A stretch of 64,000 nt of DNA from Theristus sp. LFF4_11 (lineage: Eukaryota > Nematoda > Chromadorea > Monhysterida > Xyalidae): contig JASANC010001071.1 in assembly GCA_030248135.1 (NCBI GenBank), forward strand, positions 1 to 64,000. Direction: 5' to 3'. The position numbers and the translations under genes were made by a program. Shown here in pieces: positions 1-11,600 of the stretch. Below the pieces are notes generated by a model. It did no database searches and had not been told where the DNA came from. It worked only from the letters and a program-made list of their open reading frames with translations. Positions within the stretch are counted from its first letter, which is position 1. Each line of letters opens with the position of its first letter.

Positions 1-61
1 CCAGCAGAATCAGCCGTGAAGAAAAAACCCAAAACACCGAATCCGAACAAAGCGCACGCAC

Positions 62-292
62 ATCAATCAGGCATTTCCTGTCGGTATAACTGGTGAACAG
101 ACAGTTCGCCATGTCCGGCAGTCGCGTGCACGAGACGCACAAGCGATTCAGTGCGGCGTCGTGCGCGTCCGACGGCAGAGCGGCGTCCCTCAACTGACGC
201 AACCGCGACAGCAGCGAATAGCCGGGCGTCAGTGCGCCGAACTTCAGCGCGCAAACTTCGTCGCCGAGCTCGTAGAACTTTTGCAGGCAGAT
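62..292 (-). CDS. Single exon of an unidentified Cys-containing protein (partial)
   Basis: A 231-nt open stretch on the minus strand is bounded by an acceptor (cacag, complement of 293-297) and a donor (GTGCGT, complement of 56-61). It reads as 77 codons beginning ICLQKFYELGDEVCAL and containing six cysteines (CLQKF, DEVCAL, RLCVSC, MANCLF, RKCLI). The cysteine spacing recalls small secreted nematode cysteine domains, but I cannot assign a family. Base composition is GC-rich like the real exons in this window and unlike the AT-rich flanks. The rest of the gene lies before the window start or in upstream exons that I could not find. It lies head-on against weak plus-strand exons starting at 348, so one of the two may be spurious. 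Confidence 0.4.
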
Positions 293-347
293 CTGTGCAG
301 GCTTTTTTGAAACTCGAGTTAGAACAAAGCGCCAGCAAGACTTTCAG

Positions 348-921
348 TTTGGTTCGCGTCGCGTATTTCGGAGAGGTCTACCCAACTGAAAAGCCTAACT
401 GCCGTGGATGACGACGATCCATTGAAGCGACAAGTAAGTTTGGAACACACGACGGCACTTCAGTCCGATCCGACATGTCAAACAAGAAAATGTTATGATA
501 ATTGAACAGAACAGCCTGCACAACAAACAATCACGAAACTAAACAACAAAACAGACTGTAAGTAAACTTGGCTTTGGTTTAGTAATGTAGGCAAAGCGTC
601 GTTAAGATATATCTGTCTATGTTCAGGAGTGCGGTGCGTGCGGGATCTGCACTCAGCCAACGGTACGGTACGTGCGATGCGATGATCATGATCCCGTTTA
701 GACTATTAGGATACCGATTTTATTCTACTACCGCTAACACGGAGTGCTACATTATGAAAGAAATGCACATGCATCTTCATCAAAAATCCATTCCACTGGT
801 ACGGGTGCAGCGGCTGTACACGCACAGCATCTGCTCATCTGTGGGGAAGTGTCAGGAGCCCATCTGTAAAACTTGTCGATGCGGAAAATGGATCAGAAAA
901 CAAACCAGAACGATGAACTGA
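348..921 (+). CDS. Possible 3' exons of an unidentified Cys-rich protein
   Basis: Three stretches join in one frame. Exon 348-433 follows ctttcag and ends CAA|gtaagt, with the acidic run DDDDPLKRQ. Exon 627-662 follows gttcag and encodes ECGACGICTQPT. Exon 811-921 follows gggtgcag and encodes a Cys-rich tail (ICSSVGKCQEPICKTCRCGKW) ending in TGA at 919-921. A polyadenylation hexamer AATAAA lies at 1088-1093. The start CGxCxxC resembles the beginning of a CXXC zinc finger, but the later spacing does not fit one, so no function is claimed. The exons are short and the model could be chance. Confidence 0.25.
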
Positions 922-3430
922 TTCCATTCAGCGTTACATTATCAGTCTCTCCTTTAATTCACCAGTTTTTTATTGTTCCAAAGGCTCTGAGCTCTGTATC
1001 TGTCTGTCTGTCTGTCCCTCTGTCATAGTGAAAGCAAAAAATTGACGATGTGTTCTGTTCTGTTTGACGTGAGGCATACAAAATACAAATAAAGTTGATT
1101 GGTTGATTTATGAAAATCGGCCAAATCACTTTTCAGTGATATTTTCTTGTGTCTTGTTCAGTTCAGAGATCCTCCGATTTCCGTCTGCGATTGCTGCCTG
1201 ATTGGATTGCATTGTGCCATGAGTGAGTTTGGCTGCCACAAATTTTTAAATGATGGTGCACAAAGTTTTGAACAACCGATCGAATGTGCGTCCAGAAACT
1301 GTTCGTCGTTGTAGCCTGGTGCAACCACCAATCAACGTGCCCGATTCGTATTTCATTTGTTTTTCTGGGCTTCCCAATCAGAAGGCGCGATCAACCAACC
1401 GACCATCAATTAAAACTTCTGTTTGTGGTCATCCATGGTCTTGTGCAACGTGCAACCAGTCACCGTGTCACTTGTTCGTTTCTCTGGGTCAACCAATCAG
1501 AATCTCTGGTATCTCTGGGATCGCGAACAACGGCTGAAAGCACACGAATGGCGCCGCTTTAGCTTCTCCACTACGTTCCTTAATTCAGGATGTTGCAACA
1601 AGCAATTGCTCTTTCTCCCTTTGATTGAAAAACTGAACGATAGAAAACTTAATGAGTTTGGATGCCACACCTTTTTAAAACGTCTATTTCTGTTTCTAAA
1701 GCGTGATTGCTTATAATTCACGCTCTGGTTTTCTTTTTGCTGTTTAGTACAAATTATTTCTTTCCCTATGTAGGCCAACCCCGCTAACAGCGGCGCAAAT
1801 ATTAATTAAAACGATAGAATTGACGGTTTTTTTGTTTTTTAATAATGTCTCAGTTAATAAAAATTTTATCACCATTTATCACCAAAAGAAATCAAGAGAA
1901 AAGAGACCACGGGCAAGATGAAACCGAGTTGCTCCTGTTTCAACAATTGTAGTGTTTAACCAGTCACCTCAGAACAGAACCACATCAACACTGACACAAA
2001 AAACTCGACGCCAAATAGTGAGTTAAAATCAAAAATCAAAAATTACAGTCGAAATTTGCATCTGGACTGAAGCTTCAAGAAAAATAAATCTGATATGTAT
2101 GTCACAAATCCAGTTTCACAAAGCCCATTTTTCAGTTTTGCAACATATAATTTTGCGATATCATCCACCTCTAGTTTTGAAGTACCGAAATTTTTTAAAT
2201 TCGTCCTCGGAGTCTGCATGTACTGCATGGAAAGTATGCATGAACGTGCTTTCCAACCAATCAATCAGCTGATTGCCTATAATTTTGAGTTCGACTGCAG
2301 GTAAATCGTTTTTTAAAACTCTTCGTATGGAAACGGTAGCCGAGAAATCGTATTTGAACCCAGAGCCATCATTTATTAGAACCGCATGGAAAACGATCTT
2401 TTTTTCTTGTTTCTGTTTTTACTCAATTTTTGCTTCAAACAAACGGAGTACTTTATGAAGATGCCACTTTGCTGTTGTGAAAACAACACAAAAAATGTCG
2501 GCAGGAAAACGGGAAGAAGGGAAACGTAAAAGTTCGCGCCACCACTCCATTTTTTTGTGTGTCGTTTTCAGAACGGCCGAATATTGGAGAAACCTACATT
2601 GTACACAATGTACATATATAAAAAAGCAAAGCGCCAGGCTCAGCAGCCGAAAAGACCGAAAAGTTGCCTCACCTAAAACTTTCACAGATTTCGAATTTGT
2701 TTAGGAAATGTTACCCCTTCGTGGCATCTGATGCGTTCACCCTGGTGAAATGAAAACTGGCTAATAATGGTTAGGGTGGTTGGTCTTTCCTTCCTCTCTC
2801 ACTAGTAAAACTTTTTGTTCGGTTTGCTTGTTGTGTTGTCTTGTCCGATATTTGCACAACAAAAACTTGAGCCGCGAAAGTTGAAGCTTGGATGTGTTGT
2901 TGAAGTTCTAGTCGCTCTTCAGTTGCTCTAACTGCTTTTTGGCGAAAAAAAGTTCTATATCGTTATTAGAACGAAAGTTCAAAGTGTCCGAAATTTGCGT
3001 TTTTTCTTCATACGATCGTCACCACACTGATTGCCGCATGCCGGTGGCGTCTCAATATTTTTTTCATGAATTATCTTTTTGTCCCGAAAGTGAAATTCCG
3101 GCCACGAAAAAAAAGGACAATAATTATGCGATAGTTCGTCAAAAGTTACAACCGGCAGGACTAGCTCGTAAAAAACGTCTTTTTTGTCGACTTTTTTCCG
3201 CATATTTTCACGCCATATGACGTGAAAACGCCTGAGTTTTCTTCGCTCGTTTTACAATTATTGTGGTTGGCAAAAAACGTTTGGATTTTGCCATCATCTG
3301 GTGATGCTAGATGCTATCGTAGCGATATGAACCAGTAAAAATGATAAAAGAATTGACAATAAACTGTTGACAAAGTCGCGTTGAGCAAATAAAGAAGAAT
3401 ATAGGAGACTTCCCAAAACCCCAAAACCGA
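922..3430. other. Non-coding interval
   Basis: About 2.5 kb of AT-rich sequence without a credible exon. It contains a short CTGT microsatellite near 1001-1019, AATAAA at 1088-1093, and one half of a family-F MITE at about 2215-2301 ending gagttcgactgcag. It probably holds the 3' flank of the upstream gene and the promoter of the large gene whose 5' exon ends at 3451. No TATA box or initiator stands out. Confidence 0.5.
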
Positions 3431-3451
3431 CGCCGCCGCACAAACTAACAG
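3431..3451 (+). promoter_or_regulatory. Putative 5'UTR exon end (donor) of the large disordered-protein gene
   Basis: The sequence ACTAACAG|GTGAGTC is a near-perfect 5' splice site in a stretch that is locally GC-rich (gacgccgccgc). The next acceptor in register is ctttTCAG at 5591, 30 nt before the ATG at 5622. This implies a leader intron of about 2.1 kb (3452-5591). The start of the exon is unknown, and other leaders are possible. Confidence 0.4.
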
Positions 3452-4240
3452 GTGAGTCGCATGAATTTTTGGATTTTTTTTATTTTTTTTATCATATTAC
3501 TTTTTATCTTTTTTGGTCGTGATCAAACGTTCCCAGACATTCAATTAAAGAAATTTGATTTACGTTCCCAGACATTCAATCCAAATAAATAATGCACAAA
3601 ACCACGTTTTTCTCCATTCCATGTCACTTTCAATATTCTGATTATTATTATACTTTTCACGTTTTTTCAATTCTTTATTAGGTATTAGCAGTATACCGGT
3701 GCCAGTTTGTGCGCAAAAACTTAGTTTTTATGTGTTCTTGCCATTTTTACGTTTTTAAGGTGTCAGTTTACACATACACATTTCTGCCATCTCATGTTGT
3801 GCCTTGCACATGTAAACACATGTTGGGCAATTTTTAGTTTTTCCCTCAAAAACCTGTTTTGTTTGCTCTACTTTATTTTTTGAAGCGTACTATGATAATA
3901 AAAATAATAAAAACAGCGTGCAAAAATGTTTACAACATATAGGTACTGTACCAGAAATTACGGTTTATAAAATATCCTTTCTTGATTTTACAAAATATTA
4001 ATGAAAACTCGACACACATGAACGGTTTCCGATTGAATCATTGAAAGGTTTGTGCTTTTGAAGAACGTTGCTCATTGTTTACTCATTCAACCGATAAATA
4101 AAGCAAATACATCGCAGCAACATTGTTGTATTGCTCAAACATCAACTCAAGAAAGCGTTTTTATCATTTTTTGCATCACTAACAAGATTTTGTTGCATGA
4201 AGTTCTAAGCCACTGAAGATGCAGTACAATGTGCAATTTT

Positions 4241-4320
4241 AAGCGGCATTCATGAAGCAGCATTTATTTAGTGACGCGTAACTGTGTTCAACATGGCTAC
4301 GCGGTCACCAAATACTGCAA
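4241..4320. mobile_element. Family A hairpin MITE (~85 bp)
   Basis: Near-palindrome gcattcatgaagcagcattt ... ggtcaccaaatactgc with a core gtgacgcgtaactgtg / ggctacgcggtcac. Copies at 30225-30315, 48885-48970 and 56216-56306. The ends read cattcatgaagcag and its complement. Confidence 0.8.
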
Positions 4321-5360
4321 CATTACCTTGATTGATCTTGTTCCAGCAATTTATGCAACACCGTTGATAGGTACAAAGTTTTTATGTATGAAGTCGTCCC
4401 AAGTTCAACCTGAGAAAATTCTGTGCTGAACTGACAAGCTTAACATGTATCACATCGCGTTCTTAAAATTATTTATGAGTAACCTCAGATCCTTTTGGTG
4501 CCAGCTTTACAAAGGATCGAGAACACAATTTTAGGATATAGTGTCGGTAAGACCCAACCCACAAATATACCCGACCCACGTGTTACAGCAGCCATCATAT
4601 AGCCTCTTCAAGGTGTCTGCCTGGTTTGTGCTTTCTTGGCTATGCTTTTTCGTTTCTATTGGAAATGTTGTGTACAACCTCCACGTTCCGTTATAGGCAA
4701 AAGCTCGTTCAAGATCAGCGGCTGTTTTTCAGCTGTCTCTAAATAATGCGTTTCAATTTTCTCAGTTTAACAACACTATGCTGCAAGTATTTGTTGCTTG
4801 CTTGAAGGTTTACCCTTTCAATACATATACATATGTATGGTACATGTACGTGTATGCTGAAGCGAAAATTAGACAGACGCAACACCTAAAACCACCATCT
4901 TGTAACTTCAGTGGAGCAGCGGAGACTGCAGAAAATCTCTGGTGAAAGTTGTATACCGCGAAGTACATATACCCAACGTTTTAGTTTCAACCGAGCACTT
5001 TATTCGGTAAAACGATAGTTAGTTTACAAGATGGCTTTATCGCTCAAATAATAAGTAGCGATTCACTCGGAGTTTAATAAATGTTATCGTTTCCATAAGA
5101 TTGGTTTCTATTTTCATCATTTCAATTTTGAATTGAAACCAATGTTGCTGTGACTTACTGGTTCTTGTATGCATTTAACAGGTGTTCCTTCTCAGAAAAG
5201 CTAAATATTCTCATGTTGACATTTTTTTGCCGAATTATGTACTTTTCAAGGTTATGTGATGTTTTACTAGCGCTATAAGATATGCAAGATCTATTCGGTT
5301 TAGCTAGCAGGTTTCATTTGGCACCGCCCGCCATGGTATGCGTCTATTTATCCACTGAAA

Positions 5361-5490
5361 ATTTTTCCAAACTTTTTTCGAACATTTTGGCCAATAAACG
5401 CTTCATCTCTTGTGGCTACCGACCGGTGGCAGCCACCTCACAAGAGATAGATCGTTTAGCCAGAATGTTCGAAAAAAGTTTGGAAACAGG
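5361..5490. mobile_element. Long hairpin (inverted repeat) in leader intron
   Basis: Arms of about 60 nt: tttttccaaacttttttcga / tcgaaaaaagtttggaaa, atctcttgtggctac / acctcacaagagat, meeting at gaccggtggc. A related but diverged hairpin lies at about 58895-59105 (cttgtggctaccaccgg ... ccacaagagatgg). Confidence 0.75.
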
Positions 5491-5621
5491 TTTTAAGTGT
5501 ATTTCACTTTGGCGAAACCTTAAACCGCAAAAATATCACTTACGTAATTCGTAATTTTCTTCCATCAAAAAACCTCTCTAAACCTTTTCAGGCCAAACCC
5601 AAAACCCCAAAAGCGAAAAAA

Positions 5622-8600
5622 ATGGTGATCACCAGCAGTCGAAGCGGCGGCGACGGCGGCTCCGGTGCCGACCGTCACGCCTCCTACCAACGGCGGCTCT
5701 CGGCGTCGCGCGATCGAAACGCCGTCATCTCATCAGTGCTCAATTCATCGCCAACATCAACCTCCTTCAACAGCACATCATCAAGCAGCTCGTCGAGCTG
5801 GCTCAGCAGTAACGTTTCGTCGTCGAATCGTCGAACGTCAACCGACTATCATCCGACCGGCAATCATCAGCGGATCGGTCGGCCACCATCAGCCGCATCA
5901 ACCGGCTACATCAGCAGTTCATCTACAGCGAAATCTACCGGATCATCAACCACCGGCGGCGCTCGAGCGAACGTCTCACCGTACGCATCACCGACCGATT
6001 ACACGTCAGCAGCAAATAGATCCATCATAAACCAGTCGTCATCATCATTCATCAGTCGCTCGTCAGACTCGAACAACAACAACATCAGCAACATCAGTAA
6101 CGCTAGCAATCCGCCACTGACACTGCTCTCCGGGACGTACGGTCTTCTGAGACAAAACGTTACGGGGGCTTCGGCGTCCCCGTCGATGTCCTCCGCATTG
6201 AGCAGTGTCTTGTTGGCCGGCACTGGCGGGGGTCGAGCGGCAATGCTGATTCAGCAGCAGCAGAACTCCGGTGGATCGTTTGCGGCTGGCGGATTGTCCG
6301 GTGGGTTTTTTTTGTTTTTCTGTTTCTTTTTTGAGTTGGGAAAAGCGAATGACAAAACAATTTCTGACGCTAAAACTTTTGGAACACAAAGATATTGTTG
6401 TGGTGCAAATTATATGGCTTCGGAAGGACTGACATACCCGATGCGAGCGGGTATGCCAGTTTTTACGGTGGTCGGCCAGATTCGGGGTACCAACTAGTTT
6501 AACCCAAATTATTTTCATGCACCAACTTGTGTTTGTTTGTTTGTTTTTTTAGCATTTTTACCATTTACCTACTTAGCATTTTTTTGCTCAACCTAGCTAC
6601 AGACAATTGACATCCACTTTTTGGTTACTGTTCCCATTCAGCAACCCCCTCGATTTTACAGATCGCTACTATTCGACTCAATCAAGATCATTGTCCGCGC
6701 ACCCTAAAGTCAGCAACAGAAGTTCCGCAGCCGGAGGTAGAAAACAAAAGCTCGAAAAAATTCCTTGGGTGTTTTCCTCTCTGTTTGGGTTTCACAATAT
6801 TTTCGCCCGGATTTCTGGACCCCGCATGGGCTTGATAAAAAACCCAACTAACCAAAGTGTTTTGTTGAAAACGACACAATTTCAGTTCTGTTTGTGTTGA
6901 GCGGCACACCGAGACAATTTTTTGCAACAACATTCAACGAGTTGTTGAGTTTTTACCGAGGAGTTCAACAGAACGTCATCAACAAAATGTTTAAAACTGT
7001 ATTTTACCGATGATGGTTGATTAATGAATTGTTTTCGCTTTTTAGCGCAATTTGTAAATGACGTACATATCGTTTCATTTTGTTTTTACTCACCAAATGA
7101 AGATTTCAACGACCTACGAAGGTTTGCCATAAATCTGTCGCTGCTCGAAGAAAAAATGTCCATGGCGTAACAAAAATGGGTATCACCGACATTTGTGACA
7201 GCTGGCGTCATTTTGTCGTATAGTCGCTTTTTCCGTTCAACCTTCAAAAAAAACGTAAATCCGCAATCGCCACCAATCCGTTCTCGTCTAAGCCAAACAA
7301 CACAAATATATGGCGGTGTGAAAATGTCGCTACATTATACAATTTTTCACAACCAAAAACGCATTTATGTGCAGACTGAGCAGGGTAGTTTACAACCAAC
7401 CACCATATAGTTTTACGGTCACGCATGTATGTTCGCTGTGCAATATTGCAAAAAACTCCAGCTAATAAAACTTCTGGTGGTGTCTTTATCGTTTTTTGAA
7501 CGCAATATTTGTACATTGCACCCTCTAGCTTACATTGAGTGAACAAAACAGTCAACAGAGGCTGTTCAGTTTCCAATGGATGAAGAAAAAAACTGAACAG
7601 GCTAAACGAAACATGCAACTGAACACGAAGTTCAGCGTCCACTCCAAACGCAACACACTCTGTTGACTGTTCCGTTCACTCATTGTCGCTCCAGCGACGT
7701 TGTGGTGTGGTTTCAGTACCAGGAAGAAAGCGTTATTCAAAAAATTGGCATATTGACCTGCTCAATTCCAGACTCAACCAGAGGCAACAACAACAACAGC
7801 AGCGGCGCGTTGTCGTCGATCGGCAAGACTGGCAGCAACAGCTCGCTGCGTCACGCGTTGGCGGCCGCGTCAAGCTCGTCGACATCGGCCGGCCTCTCCG
7901 CAAGCTCGTCGTACCTTCGAGACTACCGCGAGCAACAACAACAGGCCGCAAGTCGAAGCGGCTCAATCGACCGCGATGGAGCGTCGGGCGTGACGGCGGG
8001 CAGTCGCCGGAGCAGCTTCGCCGGTAGGTGGAATTTGGTTCATTTTTTTTTGTCTGAAAACCGTCGCATCTCTGCTCGCTACTATGAACAGTCACTGGTA
8101 ATTTTGCGCAGTCAGGAACAAAACGCTGTAAAAAAATCTGGCGCTTTCATCGGCGTAAAAAATGACACACTGGCAGGTGTTAAGAAACGTTCGCTAGCGT
8201 TTTTCAATTGAAAAAACACTAGAGAGAAACGTCGGATTTTTTAATTAGCGCCCAGGTGGACGTTTTTCAAGGGCACTGAATTGAAACATTAGCTTTGTCG
8301 GCCGCCCCCGCCCACATTTCACGGTTGCTTGACGGCATGAATTTTGTTCAATCAATCAATCAATCAATCAATTTTATTTGTATGCCTCACGGCCAGTTCA
8401 CATCAACACATTCACAAAACTTCCATTATGCAAAACAAACACAATTGATGTCACAAAAAAAACCTAAAGAAACACAAGATTATTGATGAACTTGGTGAAT
8501 GCATGAATGAAAGCAAGCAAAAAGTCGATGCAAACGAATGGGCAGATGACTGCCCGGGTATTCACACAAAGAAACAAAATCCACAAAATAAAACCAACCG

Positions 8601-11600
8601 TCGACAGTCAGAAACAATTGAATGTTAAAAAAACGCGCAAACACAATTGAAGCTTGAGAGAAGAAATAAATAAAATAGCGCGATCACGAACCGACAACAT
8701 CAGACAGCGCACAACGGCCACGATTGACATTCAGGCACGATTAAATTAAGCAAGAGAAAGCAAAATAAACACGGCACAGTTGCTTTTCTTTTCTTCATCG
8801 CAGTTTTTCTCTCTTGTTTTTTTTCTCTTTTTTTTCTTTTTTTTTCTTTTTTGTTGTGAGGAGTTCAGATCAACTGTTATTTCCGATTTTTCAGGCGCTT
8901 TCTCTGGTGTTTTTTATTATTTAAAAATCGTCAACTACACCGTTTTTTCAACGTCGATGATTTTTTTTAAATGCACACACACAGACGCGCACTCAAGCAT
9001 CTAATTTGTTCAACGTTTCAGATCCCTCGTTTACAACAGCTGGTGCGACTGGCAGCAGAGGCTCGAGCTCTGGCATTGGCGGCTACGACACGAGACGGTC
9101 ATCGGTCGCGGGGACGTCCTCGATTGGTAGCTCCGCCTCCAAGTTGGTGTAGTGCCGTTCCACCGGAACCACTGTTTTTGCACTTGTTTTTTTGTGTTGC
9201 TAAAATTGCGACAAAATCCTGCAGAAAACTGGTGTGCCAGATGCAGTAAATGACATTTTAGGCAGATCAGGTAGCCCCGGAAATAGTATCATAACCCTGT
9301 ACAATCTAAAAAAAAGTGAAAAACGGGCGTGATTTCGGATGGGGAAAATTTTCTAGTGTAGATAAGTACGTCAGCATCGTCAGCACTCTTTTCGGGACTC
9401 TTTAATCCTCTCCTTTCATCACCACAGAATTTGTGCACGACACACCACCGCGTGATCATAAGTGAAAAGTGATCATAATTGCGTCTGTCATCTCGTTTCT
9501 GTTTTGTTCAAATCATTTTGCACCAAAAACCCACTAAATCTCTCCATAGGTTCTCCAGCTCGTCCTCGAAGGCATCGTCGACCGTAATGGGCAACTCCAG
9601 CAGCAGCACCAGCACAAGCGCACGGTACACGCCGTCACTGGCGGTTGCGTCGGCCAGCTATACAACTAGAGCGGTGGCAAGCACAACCAGTAAATCGTCG
9701 AATCGAGTCGGCAGCGCCTATCGGTTGGCGGCGTTGCGCGCGAAGACCGGCATCAGCTCAATTGGCGAGTCGAACTCGAGGACGTCCTCAGTGTCACGAT
9801 CGTCGTCCATTTGCAGCAACGACTCCGACAATTCAAGGTAGACAGTGGGGAAAAGAGGAGTTTGAAAAAGAGCTGAGAATCAGTTGTGTTTAGTATAGTT
9901 GGGTAAGACAGGAGAACTCTCACGAGACGAGACAAATGACGAGGCGAGACACACGCGTCGTCGAAGCACCTACGGTTGACTGAAGCCGCCATTCGGTAAA
10001 TTAAAAAATGGGCAAACAGTTTTTTCTGCCAAGAAAAGAGGCTTCCGGTTGGTGCTGTTTCCTGATGACCTACAAATCTGGTGATATGCGAGCAGGCCTG
10101 TCGAACAATGAGTGTGGTCCTTACCACACCCGTGAAGCGAACAGCGATTGCTTCTGCTTTACCGTGTGTGTTGCCGCTTCGTTATGTACGTCACAAGGCA
10201 GCATACTCAAAAGGACCCCAACGACATCCCAAAATACCAGTCGCAAAACAAAGCAATATTTTCAAGATAGTGTGACCAAAAAAACCGAACATCAACACAC
10301 AAAACCAAGAATTCAACGACAGCAACTTTTGTCCAGCCTCAGTCGTACATCATCGTCAGCGTCGGTCGGCGGCAAAGCGGCGAAGCGACGCGGCAGTCTA
10401 ACCAACAGACTCGATCCGGACAGAGACGGCAGCGACGAGGACGGCGAGCTGACGCCGTGCGAGGACGAGGCGGACGAAGACGGCCGGACGAAGAAGCTAG
10501 CCGAGCGCACGTTGACGCGGTCGAGCGACAGCAGAAAAACAGAAAAAAGCTCCGTCGACCGAGACAGCAAGAGCGTTGCCAGTGGCTATAGCAACAGATC
10601 TGGTGAGTGCGCCGCGGGGAACACTGCTTTTTGCGCGTTTTTTTTCTGTTGGAACGAAACAAGCAAAACATAAGCACTGGTGTCTCTTTTTGTCTATTTA
10701 GCTCAATTTAGCGCGACTAAAACGCACTTGCAAACTGAAACGATATTGGGTATTATGCAGTTGTATCACAATGAGGGTGGTGTTTTTTGCAGCACCAGCA
10801 GCGACAACCACAGCAATTCAGTCTGGTCGGCTCACGAGCAACAACAACAAGACATCAGCTGTTGTCGTTGAAAATGGCACCATTGTGCGAAAAACTGCCG
10901 CGGAGCCGGCAATTTTGGACGCGAGAGGCGGGACAGAAAACGATGCTGATGTATTGAACAAAGCTACTGTTGCCACAGCAGCTTTGTCAAATGGAGCAGT
11001 AACCACTAAAGCTTTGAAGAATGTGCCTCTGGGGAAAGGTGCTTCAACGGAAGAAGAATGGGAAGAGATTGGCGATGATGACGACAATATAGAGGTTTGG
11101 AGGAGGAGTCATGTGATGAGCATTTCAACAGCACAAGTAGTCAGTTGGCCAAAATTGTAATGATTTATCCAATCTCGTAATTCCAACAAATTGATTTTGG
11201 TGACAAACTCCAAAACTTATTTCAGATCGACGAAGATGAAGATGAAGAAGAAGAGGAGGAGGAGGAAGAAGAAACGAGTTTGACTCTCGATCGCGCTCCA
11301 CCGAAGAGTCTCCCAATCGAGTCGATCGAAGCGACCGTGATCTGCGATCGTCCCGAGCAGCACTGCCGGGTGTCGCATCGGCTGCCGCACGTCCACACCA
11401 TTCGAAAGCGTACCAAGCCCGTTCCGGAGTGCAGCACTCGTCAGACGACGATGAACATCAATCTCGCGCATCCCGGGCATCGTCGGGCGGTCGCGCTGCG
11501 TGTCGCCGAGAAGCTGCGTGTCCGTAAGAAAACGCGACCCGTGCGCGCATCGACGGACACCTCGACCGGCGTCGGCGTCACTTGTGAACGACCGCAGCAG

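Noticed and set aside
627..921. CXXC DNA-binding zinc finger
   Set aside because: Starts like one (CGACGIC), but the number and spacing of the later cysteines do not fit the domain.
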